Positions 19,140 through 29,751 of a stretch of DNA of 64,000 nucleotides are shown here, one piece after another. The notes beneath the pieces are model-generated. The model was not told the origin of the DNA and did no database searches. It saw only the letters and a list, made by a program, of their open reading frames with translations. Source of the stretch: Lactobacillus xylocopicola (GTDB taxonomy: Bacteria; Bacillota; Bacilli; Lactobacillales; Lactobacillaceae); the NCBI RefSeq assembly GCF_033096005.1, contig NZ_AP026803.1, positions 850,501 to 914,500 on the forward strand, read 5' to 3'. The position numbers were made by a program, and so were the translations under genes. The first letter of the stretch is position 1. The number at the start of each line of letters is the position of its first letter.

Positions 19140-19198
19140 TACCCAAAAAAGACTGACATATCACGTTAACAAACGTTGAATTGTCAGCCTTTTTAAAT
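19140..19198. terminator. Terminator between flavoprotein and cutC
   Basis: Long imperfect hairpin GACTGACA...CACGTT / AACGTT...TTGTCAG with flanking A and T runs, suited to end both convergent genes. Confidence 0.7.
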
Positions 19199-19249
19199 TG
19201 TGGGATTTTTTTGTTTAAGTTAAAAAGCACTTTTCTCCCAGACTCTTTT

Positions 19250-19900
19250 CTAAGCTTTTTTAGTTGCAACCAGCCTGGTGCCATGTAGTTGTTCTACATT
19301 TAACCTGTTTGCAATAGTAGCGCAATTGGTAGCCGTAATACCACCACCCGGTAAGATTGCAATGCGCTGGCCAGCCCATTCCATAATTTTTTTTAAGTGT
19401 GGTATTGTGGCTAAAATTGGTTGATCCAGACTCCCGCCATGCGTCAAAATACGACAAACGCCACTGGTTACCAACCAGTTGAGTGCTGCTTGCTGATCTG
19501 CAGCTGGAATGGCATCAAAGGCCATGTGCATGACAACCTCAAGGCCCAAATTTCGTGACAAGTTAATCAAGCGTTTCATTTGAAGTTGGTTGAGCTGGCA
19601 GTCCTTAGTCAAGCAACCAAACGTGACCGCGTCAGCCCCGGCCAAACTGGCAACTTGTATGTCACTTACCATGATGGCAAGTTCAGCTTCATCATAGACA
19701 AAATTACCACCTCGCGGCCTAATCATCACCACAACCGGAACGTTATGGTGGTGGGCGTAATCAACCGTTTTCTTAATCAAACCAAATGATGGCGTTGTTC
19801 CGCCAGTACTTAAGTCACTATTTAGCTCAATTCGTCCAGCGCCAGCTGCAATCATTTGAGCAGCGCTGGCAAAATCTTCAACACAAGCTTCTTTCAACAT
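19250..19900 (-). CDS. cutC: CutC family protein
   Basis: 216 residues, TIM-barrel CutC family: ELNSDLSTGGTTPS near residue 26, MIRPRGGNFVY near residue 59, and LTHGG near residue 153. The family is linked to copper tolerance, although the biochemical role is uncertain. It is immediately upstream in frame order of nothing obvious; the asparaginase gene precedes it by about 40 nt on the same strand and may be co-transcribed. Confidence 0.88.
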   Translation of the reverse strand: MLKEACVEDFASAAQMIAAGAGRIELNSDLSTGGTTPSFGLIKKTVDYAHHHNVPVVVMIRPRGGNFVYDEAELAIMVSDIQVASLAGADAVTFGCLTKDCQLNQLQMKRLINLSRNLGLEVVMHMAFDAIPAADQQAALNWLVTSGVCRILTHGGSLDQPILATIPHLKKIMEWAGQRIAILPGGGITATNCATIANRLNVEQLHGTRLVATKKA

Positions 19901-19942
19901 TTATCTTTTCCTTCTGTACTAGTTATGCAACTTAACCGTCAC

Positions 19943-20899
19943 CTAATCAAGGCTAATCCCATTTTGCTTTTCATACTCATCAAACCACGCTGATGAAACT
20001 GCTTTGATTGGGGTTACTCCTGCTTGACCAGGCTGGGCAAAGTAAATCTGAGCTCCCCCTTCAGCCGTGGCCACGCAGAAAGGAAATTCCACATTCGTGG
20101 CCACGCCCCATGCGCCCTGCTTATTCAGCGCAATCAAGGAGATAGCGCCAGTCTGACCAGAGCGTTTTTTTAGCTTGGCAATAAAGTGATAAAGGGTCGC
20201 ATCACAAGCTGCTTGCGGGGACTTGCCCTCCGCCATCTGCCTAACAATTTCATAAGACAAGCAGCCCTTCATAATATCCTCGCCTAAGCCAGTAGCCGCA
20301 GCGCCGCCAATTTCACTATCAACATAAAAGCCTGAACCAGATAACGGAGAATCGCCCGTGCGACCGCTCTTCTTCATAAACAGACCAGAAGTAGACGTGG
20401 CTGCTGCCATCGAGCCAGCCTGGTCAAGTATAATGGCACCGACCGTGTCGTGACCATCATAGGGCTTTAAGTCTATATTTGGTGTTGACTTGCGCCTGTC
20501 TTGCCAGCTTGCTTTAGCCGCTGTGGTTAGCATGTTAGTCATTTCAAAACCAGCCTGCATCGCAAATTTGGTCGCTCCTGGCCCCACTAAAAAGCTGTTA
20601 GTCTTGTTTTGGCTTAGTCGGCGGGCAACTGAAACGGCATGCTTAACATTCTCAAGTGCAGCTACTGCTCCTTGAGCTAGAGTATCGCCGTCCATAAAAG
20701 CCGCATCTACTTGAACCACCCCTTCTTCATTGGGCAAGCCGCCATAGCCGACTGACTTATACAAGGGATAGTCTTCTACGGTATTAATTAATTTCTCAAC
20801 TGCGTCTCCAGCGCTAACTCGATCATTTAGTTGCTGACTGGCTGCTTGTAGACCATCATACGACATTCTCCAAGTCGATATCGCTGCCCATGTATTCAT
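19943..20899 (-). CDS. N4-(beta-N-acetylglucosaminyl)-L-asparaginase-like Ntn hydrolase
   Basis: 318 residues of the glycosylasparaginase / isoaspartyl peptidase family. The autocleavage site is D-T in GHDTVGAI near residue 150, making the Thr the N-terminal nucleophile of the beta chain. GRTGDSPLSGSG near residue 183 forms the substrate-binding loop. No signal peptide. Whether it acts on glycoasparagine or on another asparagine amide is open. Confidence 0.85.
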   Translation of the reverse strand: MNTWAAISTWRMSYDGLQAASQQLNDRVSAGDAVEKLINTVEDYPLYKSVGYGGLPNEEGVVQVDAAFMDGDTLAQGAVAALENVKHAVSVARRLSQNKTNSFLVGPGATKFAMQAGFEMTNMLTTAAKASWQDRRKSTPNIDLKPYDGHDTVGAIILDQAGSMAAATSTSGLFMKKSGRTGDSPLSGSGFYVDSEIGGAAATGLGEDIMKGCLSYEIVRQMAEGKSPQAACDATLYHFIAKLKKRSGQTGAISLIALNKQGAWGVATNVEFPFCVATAEGGAQIYFAQPGQAGVTPIKAVSSAWFDEYEKQNGISLD

Positions 20900-21202
20900 C
20901 TCTGTACTCCCTTGCTTTTATTACCTAAATCTTAGCCTAGGCAAGTAAATCCCACAAGTGGCAAAAATTATTTTTACCTAAAAAAACTTATGTACCTTAA
21001 TTAAAATTAAGGTTGATTCAAGCTTGTTCTTTGTCAATTCCAACTTGAATTAGTGTCTTGTAATTCATTTCCATTCTTTGATAAATATGCTAACGATTTA
21101 TTGAACGCATTCACTATAAAATTTCGAATAATCGATAGCATACATTTACCCTACCTACTCAAGAAACGCGCATAGCCAATAATTGTAACTGTGTGAGTAA
21201 CA
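20900..21202. other. Intergenic stretch without a recognised gene
   Basis: About 300 AT-rich bases downstream (minus sense) of the orphan CRISPR-like repeat. It holds a small palindrome CCTTAATT/AATTAAGG near 20996-21013, otherwise nothing I can assign. Confidence 0.5.
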
Positions 21203-21229
21203 GGACACTCCCGCTTACGCGGGAAACAC
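21203..21229 (-). repeat. Orphan degenerate CRISPR repeat
   Basis: The plus-strand sequence GGACACTCCCGC...GCGGGAAACAC matches the array repeat except for one deleted T and two substitutions; the hairpin CCCGC/GCGGG is intact. It is 714 nt outside the main array, not in register with the 61-nt period, and begins directly after the stop codon of a small membrane ORF. Confidence 0.8.
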
Positions 21230-21433
21230 TTAAATAATTAAACCGATTATTAACGCAATAATAAATAATTTAAATGACTCATCACCGGTAATTGTTCTAA
21301 TATTTGTATGAAATACACTATTTGTAAAAGGTACAAATGCCTTATTCCAACCATAGTATAAAATCAAACAGGATAGCCATACGCAAAATGCGACAATTGC
21401 ACAAATAACTAAAAAACCAACAAAAAGTTCCAT
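21230..21433 (-). CDS. Small two-helix membrane protein, unknown function
   Basis: 67 residues with hydrophobic segments at about 3-28 and 53-67. It is preceded by a clear ribosome site (GGAGGTAAAGTTATG), so translation is credible. Its stop abuts the orphan CRISPR repeat. It lies 16 nt after another small membrane ORF, forming a two-gene unit. Similar small membrane proteins occur in phages and plasmids, but I do not recognise the family. Confidence 0.6.
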   Translation of the reverse strand: MELFVGFLVICAIVAFCVWLSCLILYYGWNKAFVPFTNSVFHTNIRTITGDESFKLFIIALIIGLII

Positions 21434-21449
21434 AACTTTACCTCCACTA

Positions 21450-21632
21450 TTACTTTTCTCTATCGTTTTTAAATAGGCTCTGAATAAAAATAAACAGAAT
21501 ACCTAGTAAAAAACCACCCCAAAGATTAATCGTATTCAACGTTACACCAAAGATAAAATGTGCTAAGTATACTATCACGAAATTCCATAGTACATAAAAT
21601 TCTAAACTTAATATAGTCCCAAGCACTAGCAT
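21450..21632 (-). CDS. Small membrane protein, unknown function
   Basis: 60 residues, hydrophobic at about 3-32 and 38-53, with a charged tail KNDREK. The ribosome site is weak. It pairs with the 67-residue membrane protein downstream. Function unknown. Confidence 0.5.
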   Translation of the reverse strand: MLVLGTILSLEFYVLWNFVIVYLAHFIFGVTLNTINLWGGFLLGILFIFIQSLFKNDREK

Positions 21633-21687
21633 AATCGTTAAACATGATAGCTAACATTTCAAAAATATGTCTACAACTCCTATTTTA

Positions 21688-21840
21688 CTATATGCTTATG
21701 GTGTTATCCGCAATAGTATCTGTTACTATTTTTTGCGTAATATCATCTGCAGAAATATGTTCCCTATTAAACACAGTACCAAAAGCATAGAAATTATCTA
21801 ACTTTGTTTCTGATATATGTTCTCTCTCCTCATTCGACAT
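21688..21840 (-). CDS. Short ORF at the leader-distal end of the CRISPR array, doubtful
   Basis: A 50-residue hydrophilic reading frame starting MSNEEREHIS. The frame stays open backward into the last repeat of the array. Ribosome site weak (AGGGATAAGAG). It could be a relic or simply chance. Confidence 0.25.
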   Translation of the reverse strand: MSNEEREHISETKLDNFYAFGTVFNREHISADDITQKIVTDTIADNTISI

Positions 21841-21916
21841 TTTTGCGCTCTTATCCCTACTCTGTTCCCTATGTACAATATTGGGGTTACTATCAATAAG
21901 TTTATAGGTGTGGACA

Positions 21917-24813
21917 GGATCACCCCCGCTTACGCGGGAAGCACAAATAATCAACGATCTCTTGTATTATTGCGAAGGGATCACCCCCGCTTACGCGGGA
22001 AGCACTCATAGCGAGGCTGATATGGCTTTTGCCAACGAGGATCACCCCCGCTTACGCGGGAAGCACATGCTGAAAATGCCTTTAGTGGCGTTAAATACGG
22101 GATCACCCCCGCTTACGCGGGAAGCACTTAACCTGCTTGGCAATTTGCTCGCCAAACTTAGGATCACCCCCGCTTACGCGGGAAGCACTAACCGTCAAAA
22201 GACATTTAACATTGGCCAAGGGGATCACCCCCGCTTACGCGGGAAGCACTATCATTTTCTGCAATCATAAACTGGTCACCTGGGATCACCCCCGCTTACG
22301 CGGGAAGCACATGCCGGCTGGAAAATAAGCTATTCTGGCCCGAGGATCACCCCCGCTTACGCGGGAAGCACCCCTGCATAGAAAAGCCCTACGTACCTTT
22401 TAGAGGATCACCCCCGCTTACGCGGGAAGCACCCATACGCTATGGACTTTTCTACTAATGTCAAGGGATCACCCCCGCTTACGCGGGAAGCACGTCCAAC
22501 CATGCCGCGTTCATGAAGAAACGCAGGGATCACCCCCGCTTACGCGGGAAGCACAAAAGAAATCATACTGAAAAACGGCGAAAAACGGGATCACCCCCGC
22601 TTACGCGGGAAGCACTTCTTTTCAGTGTTCATTTTAATTCTCCTATTAGGATCACCCCCGCTTACGCGGGAAGCACCATAATCTTCACTTTTATCATAGT
22701 ATTCACTTAGGATCACCCCCGCTTACGCGGGAAGCACACCGAGCCTGCCAAGTTTTGCCGCGTTTTGTGAGGATCACCCCCGCTTACGCGGGAAGCACCG
22801 TCTTTTTCTTCTTTTGATTTAAAAATCCCCAGGATCACCCCCGCTTACGCGGGAAGCACTCAACAGGTGTAGGTACATCTACACTAGTTGGAGGATCACC
22901 CCCGCTTACGCGGGAAGCACTTGGCGATTTGTCTACATTGATGAGCCTTCAGGAGGATCACCCCCGCTTACGCGGGAAGCACCTTGCTAATATTTTCATC
23001 ATTGGCTAGATTGTAGGATCACCCCCGCTTACGCGGGAAGCACACACTGGACACTAATACCTAAATTACTAGAAGAGGATCACCCCCGCTTACGCGGGAA
23101 GCACTGATTGCCATATTTATTTCCCCTTTGATTTTTGGGATCACCCCCGCTTACGCGGGAAGCACTTGCGTTTATCAGGCTTCTTGTTTTTTTAGTCGGG
23201 ATCACCCCCGCTTACGCGGGAAGCACAAGAGAAAGCTGATACCGGACTAGATAAAGTTAGGATCACCCCCGCTTACGCGGGAAGCACCAGTTGGCCACAC
23301 CCTCGTAAATGTCGGTCTCAGGATCACCCCCGCTTACGCGGGAAGCACTAGCTTATACTGAAGCAACAAGTTGTTTACTAGGGATCACCCCCGCTTACGC
23401 GGGAAGCACTACCAGAATTGTTTGATAATGATGAGCTACCTAGGATCACCCCCGCTTACGCGGGAAGCACAAAGCTAACCTTGACGGATAGTGATCATAA
23501 ATAGGATCACCCCCGCTTACGCGGGAAGCACTTGGTGAATTCCTTAAAGACATCAACCTTGGCCAGGATCACCCCCGCTTACGCGGGAAGCACCAGTACT
23601 ATCTGCCACCTGAATGTTGCCTGCTGGGATCACCCCCGCTTACGCGGGAAGCACTGGTAGATGACCCCGCGCTGTTTGAGCTCCTGAGGATCACCCCCGC
23701 TTACGCGGGAAGCACTATTCGTCAGCAACAGACACAGCTTTGGATCGAGGATCACCCCCGCTTACGCGGGAAGCACATATTGCGAAAAAATATTTACAAG
23801 ATCATGGTAGGATCACCCCCGCTTACGCGGGAAGCACAAGTTCAATCGAATTAGTAACCTGGTCTGTGTAGGATCACCCCCGCTTACGCGGGAAGCACAC
23901 AGTCTTGGGAAGATGCTTTAGAAGATTTGAAGGATCACCCCCGCTTACGCGGGAAGCACCTAGGTACATCGTTTCAAGAAGATTGATTAGTGGGATCACC
24001 CCCGCTTACGCGGGAAGCACAAAACCGGTAGACCTAGACCTGACCAAATTAGGGGATCACCCCCGCTTACGCGGGAAGCACTTTTTTAGTTAGCTGTTTA
24101 TTTTAAGCTGTTAGGGATCACCCCCGCTTACGCGGGAAGCACTGTCCTGACGTAAATGCAAATAAGCCAGTACCAGGATCACCCCCGCTTACGCGGGAAG
24201 CACAGGAAATACTAGTAATAAGAAAGAAGATGATGAGGATCACCCCCGCTTACGCGGGAAGCACTTTTTGGTGTTCAATGGAATTCTTTAGTTTTTGGGA
24301 TCACCCCCGCTTACGCGGGAAGCACCATACTATAATACCTTTTGTTCAGTAAGTGAAGGGATCACCCCCGCTTACGCGGGAAGCACAGTGTAATTATACT
24401 AGTTAGAAATTTATGCCTGGGATCACCCCCGCTTACGCGGGAAGCACCACATGGATACAGGATAACTAATCATGGTTTGAGGATCACCCCCGCTTACGCG
24501 GGAAGCACGAGGACAAGCATAATGGCTAAAATCAAAGTAAAGGATCACCCCCGCTTACGCGGGAAGCACAACGAACTAGGTCCTTCCGCTCCCCACACAT
24601 AGGGATCACCCCCGCTTACGCGGGAAGCACACATATTAATCCTCCTAGTCTAATATTTTGATAGGATCACCCCCGCTTACGCGGGAAGCACCATTAATGA
24701 GATGTGTATTGCGGGAGCTGATTAGGATCACCCCCGCTTACGCGGGAAGCACACCAATTCTTTCTCAATTAAGGGCAATACGCCAGGATCACCCCCGCTT
24801 ACGCGGGAAGCAC
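21917..24813 (-). CRISPR. Type I-E CRISPR array, 48 repeats and 47 spacers
   Basis: I located 48 copies of a 28-nt repeat (plus strand GGATCACCCCCGC...GCGGGAAGCAC), identical as far as I could read. The period is 61 nt, with two 62-nt steps (repeats 17-18 at 22893/22955 and 27-28 at 23504/23566), hence 45 spacers of 33 nt and 2 of 34. The crRNA-sense repeat starts GTGCTTCCCGCG and ends GGGGGTGATCC, as in other type I-E systems, so the array is read on the minus strand, away from cas2. The base after each repeat in crRNA sense is always C or T, suggesting a 29-nt functional repeat with a PAM-derived last base. Spacers are all different. Confidence 0.99.
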
Positions 24814-24842
24814 ACTAAATAGATCCCGTTAAATCAGCATTC
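24814..24842 (-). promoter_or_regulatory. Very short gap between cas2 and the first repeat (leader-proximal end)
   Basis: Only 29 bases separate the cas2 stop and the first repeat in crRNA sense. Any leader with promoter or integration signals must extend into the cas2-exonuclease 3' end, or the array is transcribed by read-through from the cas operon; no terminator is visible between them. Confidence 0.6.
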
Positions 24843-25723
24843 CTAAAAATGAAGATCTTCGTTTTTAATTAGTTTTTCTGCAAGACTCAAAGTTGCTTCA
24901 GCGTCTGATCTTGCTTCATGCGGTCTTGAATTTTCGATTTTGTATTTTTCCAATACAGTACCTAACTTATAATCATCTAGAAATTTGTTTTTCTTTTTTA
25001 CAATTGGCATTAAGTCAATTAATTTATTAGATAAACCTTCTTCATTGATAGTCTTAAAACCCGTCGAGATAAACCTATCATCAAAGGACAAGTTATAGCC
25101 GATAAGCGGTAATCTTTCAACAAATATTTTCAGCCCATGCAGTGCTTTGCTTAATTCAATACCTTGATCCTTTAGACTTTCATTTGAAATGCCGGTTAGC
25201 TTAACAATGCTTTCGGGGATTCTTTGGTCAATTTTAACAAAAGCATCGTAATGTTCTTTGGTTCCGTCAGCATTTCTTTTAACAGCAGAAATCGAGATTA
25301 TTTGATCTTTCGTTGGATCTAAACCCGTGGTCTCGATGTCAAGGGTAACGAAACGGTCTTGACTTTCTATACTATAATGTTTTTGCATACCGGCTTTTGC
25401 TTTGCGCCATTTCGCAGCCTTACTAAAGCCATGTTTAACAGGAACATCTACCCGGTTTAATCGTTTTACCAGCGGAATTCCTTCAAAATCCCTAACCTGA
25501 TAATCCGGTCTAGTAGTTTTAACTTGATAGCCAAATTCATTTTTAGCATTGAAGGCCATAGTTGCCTGACCATTACCGATGTCACGCATAATTCGGTCCC
25601 ATAATAAATCACGGATCCTCGCGGTCACATTACCAACATAAACACCGGTCTGAATTTCTTGACACCACTTGGTTAGGTCCCCTCTAAGTGAAGGCGGAAC
25701 TTTAGTTAAAGTAATAACTATCA

Positions 25724-25724
<1 letters not shown>
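24843..25724 (-). CDS. cas2: Cas2 fused to a DEDDh (DnaQ-like) exonuclease
   Basis: 293 residues. Residues 1-95 are Cas2 of type I-E (MIVITLTKVPPSLRG, ...). From about residue 122 a DEDDh 3'-5' exonuclease follows: ExoI DIETTG with Asp129 and Glu131, ExoII GYNLSFDDRFI, ExoIII HEARSDAEA near residue 275. Such fusions are known in type I-E systems of lactic acid bacteria, where the exonuclease trims prespacers for Cas1-Cas2 integration. Start overlaps the cas1 stop by one base. Confidence 0.95.
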
Positions 25725-27329
<1,605 letters not shown>

Positions 27330-27341
27330 TTTGCTCCTTTC

Positions 27342-28043
27342 TTACAACGCCGCAAATGGGTCGTGTTCGCTACTTGTTTTAAACTTTGGATTAGTTACTT
27401 TTTTCCAAACACGGACAACTGGCCGGTAATCGAAATAGCGATTACGTTGATCAAAAGAACCAACACTATCTTTCACCATGAAGTATTTTTCGCCAGCTAA
27501 GAGTTTAGCATCAGCAAACAATTCCACATTGATTATCTCTTCCTGTGATTTTTTCTCTTGATACCAATTCGCTGCCTGCCAAGGCAATTTGGATAGGACT
27601 TCTACTGGATTAGCATCAGCAAATACAGCTATTTGTAAAACCCCAGCTGGAGCATTTGAACGCCGACCGAGGAAAAGTTGAAACTTGGGATGGTGCAGCG
27701 CATATTTGATTTTATCAATTAATAGGTCATTTTCACTACTAATCGCAAGTACAAATACCGCATCTTGGATATAAGCCCGGTAAGTGACCTTTCGCGTGCC
27801 TTTTTTCCATTCTACGGTTTGATAATCGGTTAAAAGGGTGCCCGGTTGATCGACTCTAACCGCCAAATCAAGTTTATTAAAAGCTTTGATCCGCTGATCG
27901 TCTCTTTGATAGCCAAAAGCAGCAGCAATCATCCCAATGATCGCACTTTTGGACGGATGGGCAGCTGTTGTGCGCTGATTAAAGCTCGCTTCATTCCCGT
28001 AAGATTGCAACGGTCCCGTTAATTTAATCGTGATTGTTTTCAT
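27342..28043 (-). CDS. cas5e: Cas5e (CasD) Cascade subunit
   Basis: I place the start at the ATG at 28043 (MKTITIKLTGPLQSYG), which matches the family N-terminus; this gives 233 residues. The longer frame up to 28091 would add 16 residues unlike the family. It overlaps the cas7e end by 20 nt. Cas5e caps the 5' handle of the crRNA. Confidence 0.92.
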   Translation of the reverse strand: MKTITIKLTGPLQSYGNEASFNQRTTAAHPSKSAIIGMIAAAFGYQRDDQRIKAFNKLDLAVRVDQPGTLLTDYQTVEWKKGTRKVTYRAYIQDAVFVLAISSENDLLIDKIKYALHHPKFQLFLGRRSNAPAGVLQIAVFADANPVEVLSKLPWQAANWYQEKKSQEEIINVELFADAKLLAGEKYFMVKDSVGSFDQRNRYFDYRPVVRVWKKVTNPKFKTSSEHDPFAAL

Positions 28044-29106
28044 CTTGCACCACTTGTTCAAGTTCAGCGGATACTTGCTGGAGTAACTCATTTAAAGTAG
28101 CTACTTGATAATCTGTTAAAGAACTATCATCGTCCAATGACAAGATCCATGTTTTAACCGGCTTGTCGACCATTTTGCAGGTATTCTCATACTCTTTTTC
28201 AATTCTTTCAATTGAAGCTTTAACATAGCCTTTATTCGAAGTCACTGCTTTTTCAAATGCCGAAACCAAATTAACCGGCGTGTCAGTTCTTAACGTAATC
28301 ATGACATAATTTGGCAGAGTTTTATTAGCAAAAGTATTTTGTTTACCGGTTGGCATTGATAACAAGAACGATTTGATAAACTCAACTGTTCCTTCAACTG
28401 CCGTCTCTGAACCTAAATTATGGACCAATTCAGGGAAATTCAGGTTGGCATAACGATAAAGTGTAGAAGAATTATATTCAATTGTTCCCAGCATTGCGGC
28501 TCCCGTTGTATCTTCTTTTTGGAGATCATCAAGGGCCGTAAAGTAATCAAATTCAGGAACCACTTCATGGGTCGAGATTGCGTGCGCTACCTGGGCTGAG
28601 CCTTCAACATTGAGTTCAGGATTATCAGCAACCATGCGCCCAAATAAAGCCAAGTCTACTGATTGGTCGCTGTTGAACAAGCGCTTTAATTCCTTTTTAT
28701 CAATTGTATCGTGATCTAAAACATATTGAGCAATCTTTTCGACCTGTCCCCGACTTATTAAAAGCAAGGCTCCTGTTTTGCCGTCCTTATCCAACTTAAT
28801 GCCAGTACTCTTAAAAACTTCCTTAACTTTAGCTTGCACATCTTTTTCGGGCAAAGAAGAATCTAATTCCATGATTTTTTCGGCTATTAATTGAGCTAAT
28901 TTTACAGTTCTTAAGCCTGCACCCAAGTCATGTCCATTAAATTCTTGGCGCATTGCCCGTTTCCAGCTTTGCGATGAAACCCTTGACCTCATTACCCCGC
29001 CATAAAGCGCTGTTTTGGGAGCTCCAGTGTCGTCGCGATTAATGTTTGAAGACGGTACCGCCTGTAACGCGTGAAGATCGATGTAAAAGTTTTTATTATT
29101 GTTCAT
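28024..29106 (-). CDS. cas7e: Cas7e (Cse4/CasC) backbone subunit
   Basis: Start chosen at ATG 29106 (MNNNKNFYIDLHALQ), preceded by AAAGGAG; 360 residues. Family hallmarks: SNINRDDTGAPKTA near residue 19 and RSRVSSQSWKRAMR near residue 40. Six copies normally line the crRNA. Overlaps cse2 by 11 nt. Confidence 0.95.
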   Translation of the reverse strand: MNNNKNFYIDLHALQAVPSSNINRDDTGAPKTALYGGVMRSRVSSQSWKRAMRQEFNGHDLGAGLRTVKLAQLIAEKIMELDSSLPEKDVQAKVKEVFKSTGIKLDKDGKTGALLLISRGQVEKIAQYVLDHDTIDKKELKRLFNSDQSVDLALFGRMVADNPELNVEGSAQVAHAISTHEVVPEFDYFTALDDLQKEDTTGAAMLGTIEYNSSTLYRYANLNFPELVHNLGSETAVEGTVEFIKSFLLSMPTGKQNTFANKTLPNYVMITLRTDTPVNLVSAFEKAVTSNKGYVKASIERIEKEYENTCKMVDKPVKTWILSLDDDSSLTDYQVATLNELLQQVSAELEQVVQDENNHD

Positions 29107-29743
29107 TGTTTTCTCCTTTGGTTTTTTTATTGTATCCATAGTATTTCTGACCCCAATCGAGTCTAACCTTATTGGCTGATTCATAACTCATTTGAAAGCG
29201 ATAGAGGTCTTCAGCAAGTTTTCCGTAATCAATCTTTACCCTGGAATTATTTGCTTTAATAATCCCAATCAGATGATTAAGCGAGTTAATGACGCTATTA
29301 ACGTCGGTAGTTGCTAACGTTTGTCTAACCCGTCGATCTAAAGCTACTTCTAAATTTTCGTTTTTCCTTAGTTCTGCCAAAGCTGTAAAGAAATCGCTTC
29401 CTGCTTCCTGCTTTTTGGTAGAATCCGCTTCTACCTTGTCAGCAGCTTTTGCATTGAGCTTATTTTTACGTTGAATGTGACCATAAACCAATTCATCTTT
29501 TCCTTGCTGATGAATGGCATAAATTCTTAAAGCTGCATAAATTGCTTTTTCAGCATATGAGGGCTTACCATTTTTACTCAACATATCTGTCTCTAAAGTT
29601 TCCATCATTATCGGCCAAACAGCTTGCGCCTTAGGGCTGGCAAAACTCGCAGCGCCGCGCATACTTGCAAGTACCCCGCGATAATTCCCAGACTCATGCA
29701 TTTGCATGATCATCGAGCTGGTCTTCATACCTATTTTATTCAT
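29096..29743 (-). CDS. cse2: Cse2 (CasB) Cascade small subunit
   Basis: 215 residues, alpha-helical, basic, with the expected position between cse1 and cas7. The RGAASFASPKAQAVWP segment near residue 29 agrees with Cse2. It stabilises the R-loop. Confidence 0.92.
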   Translation of the reverse strand: MNKIGMKTSSMIMQMHESGNYRGVLASMRGAASFASPKAQAVWPIMMETLETDMLSKNGKPSYAEKAIYAALRIYAIHQQGKDELVYGHIQRKNKLNAKAADKVEADSTKKQEAGSDFFTALAELRKNENLEVALDRRVRQTLATTDVNSVINSLNHLIGIIKANNSRVKIDYGKLAEDLYRFQMSYESANKVRLDWGQKYYGYNKKTKGENNEQ

Positions 29744-29751
29744 AACTTAGC

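Noticed and set aside
21170..21229. The orphan repeat as a second guide RNA that targets a local promoter
   Set aside because: The sequence after it in crRNA sense (GTTACTCACACAG) has no seed match beside an AAY PAM near the small membrane genes; no second repeat or terminator follows.
21230..21632. The two small membrane genes as part of a prophage
   Set aside because: No integrase, structural or lysis genes nearby; too little to call a prophage.
21817..24093. Open frames inside the CRISPR array with repeated peptides such as DHPRLRGKH and ITPAYAGST
   Set aside because: They are translations of the 28-nt repeat in different frames; no ribosome site and no protein-like spacers. Not genes.
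28044..28091. Longer start for cas5e
   Set aside because: The extra residues are unlike the family; MKTITIKLTGPLQSYG is the standard N-terminus.
29107..29184. Longer start for cas7e
   Set aside because: It would overlap cse2 extensively; the internal ATG at 29106 has AAAGGAG and the family N-terminus.
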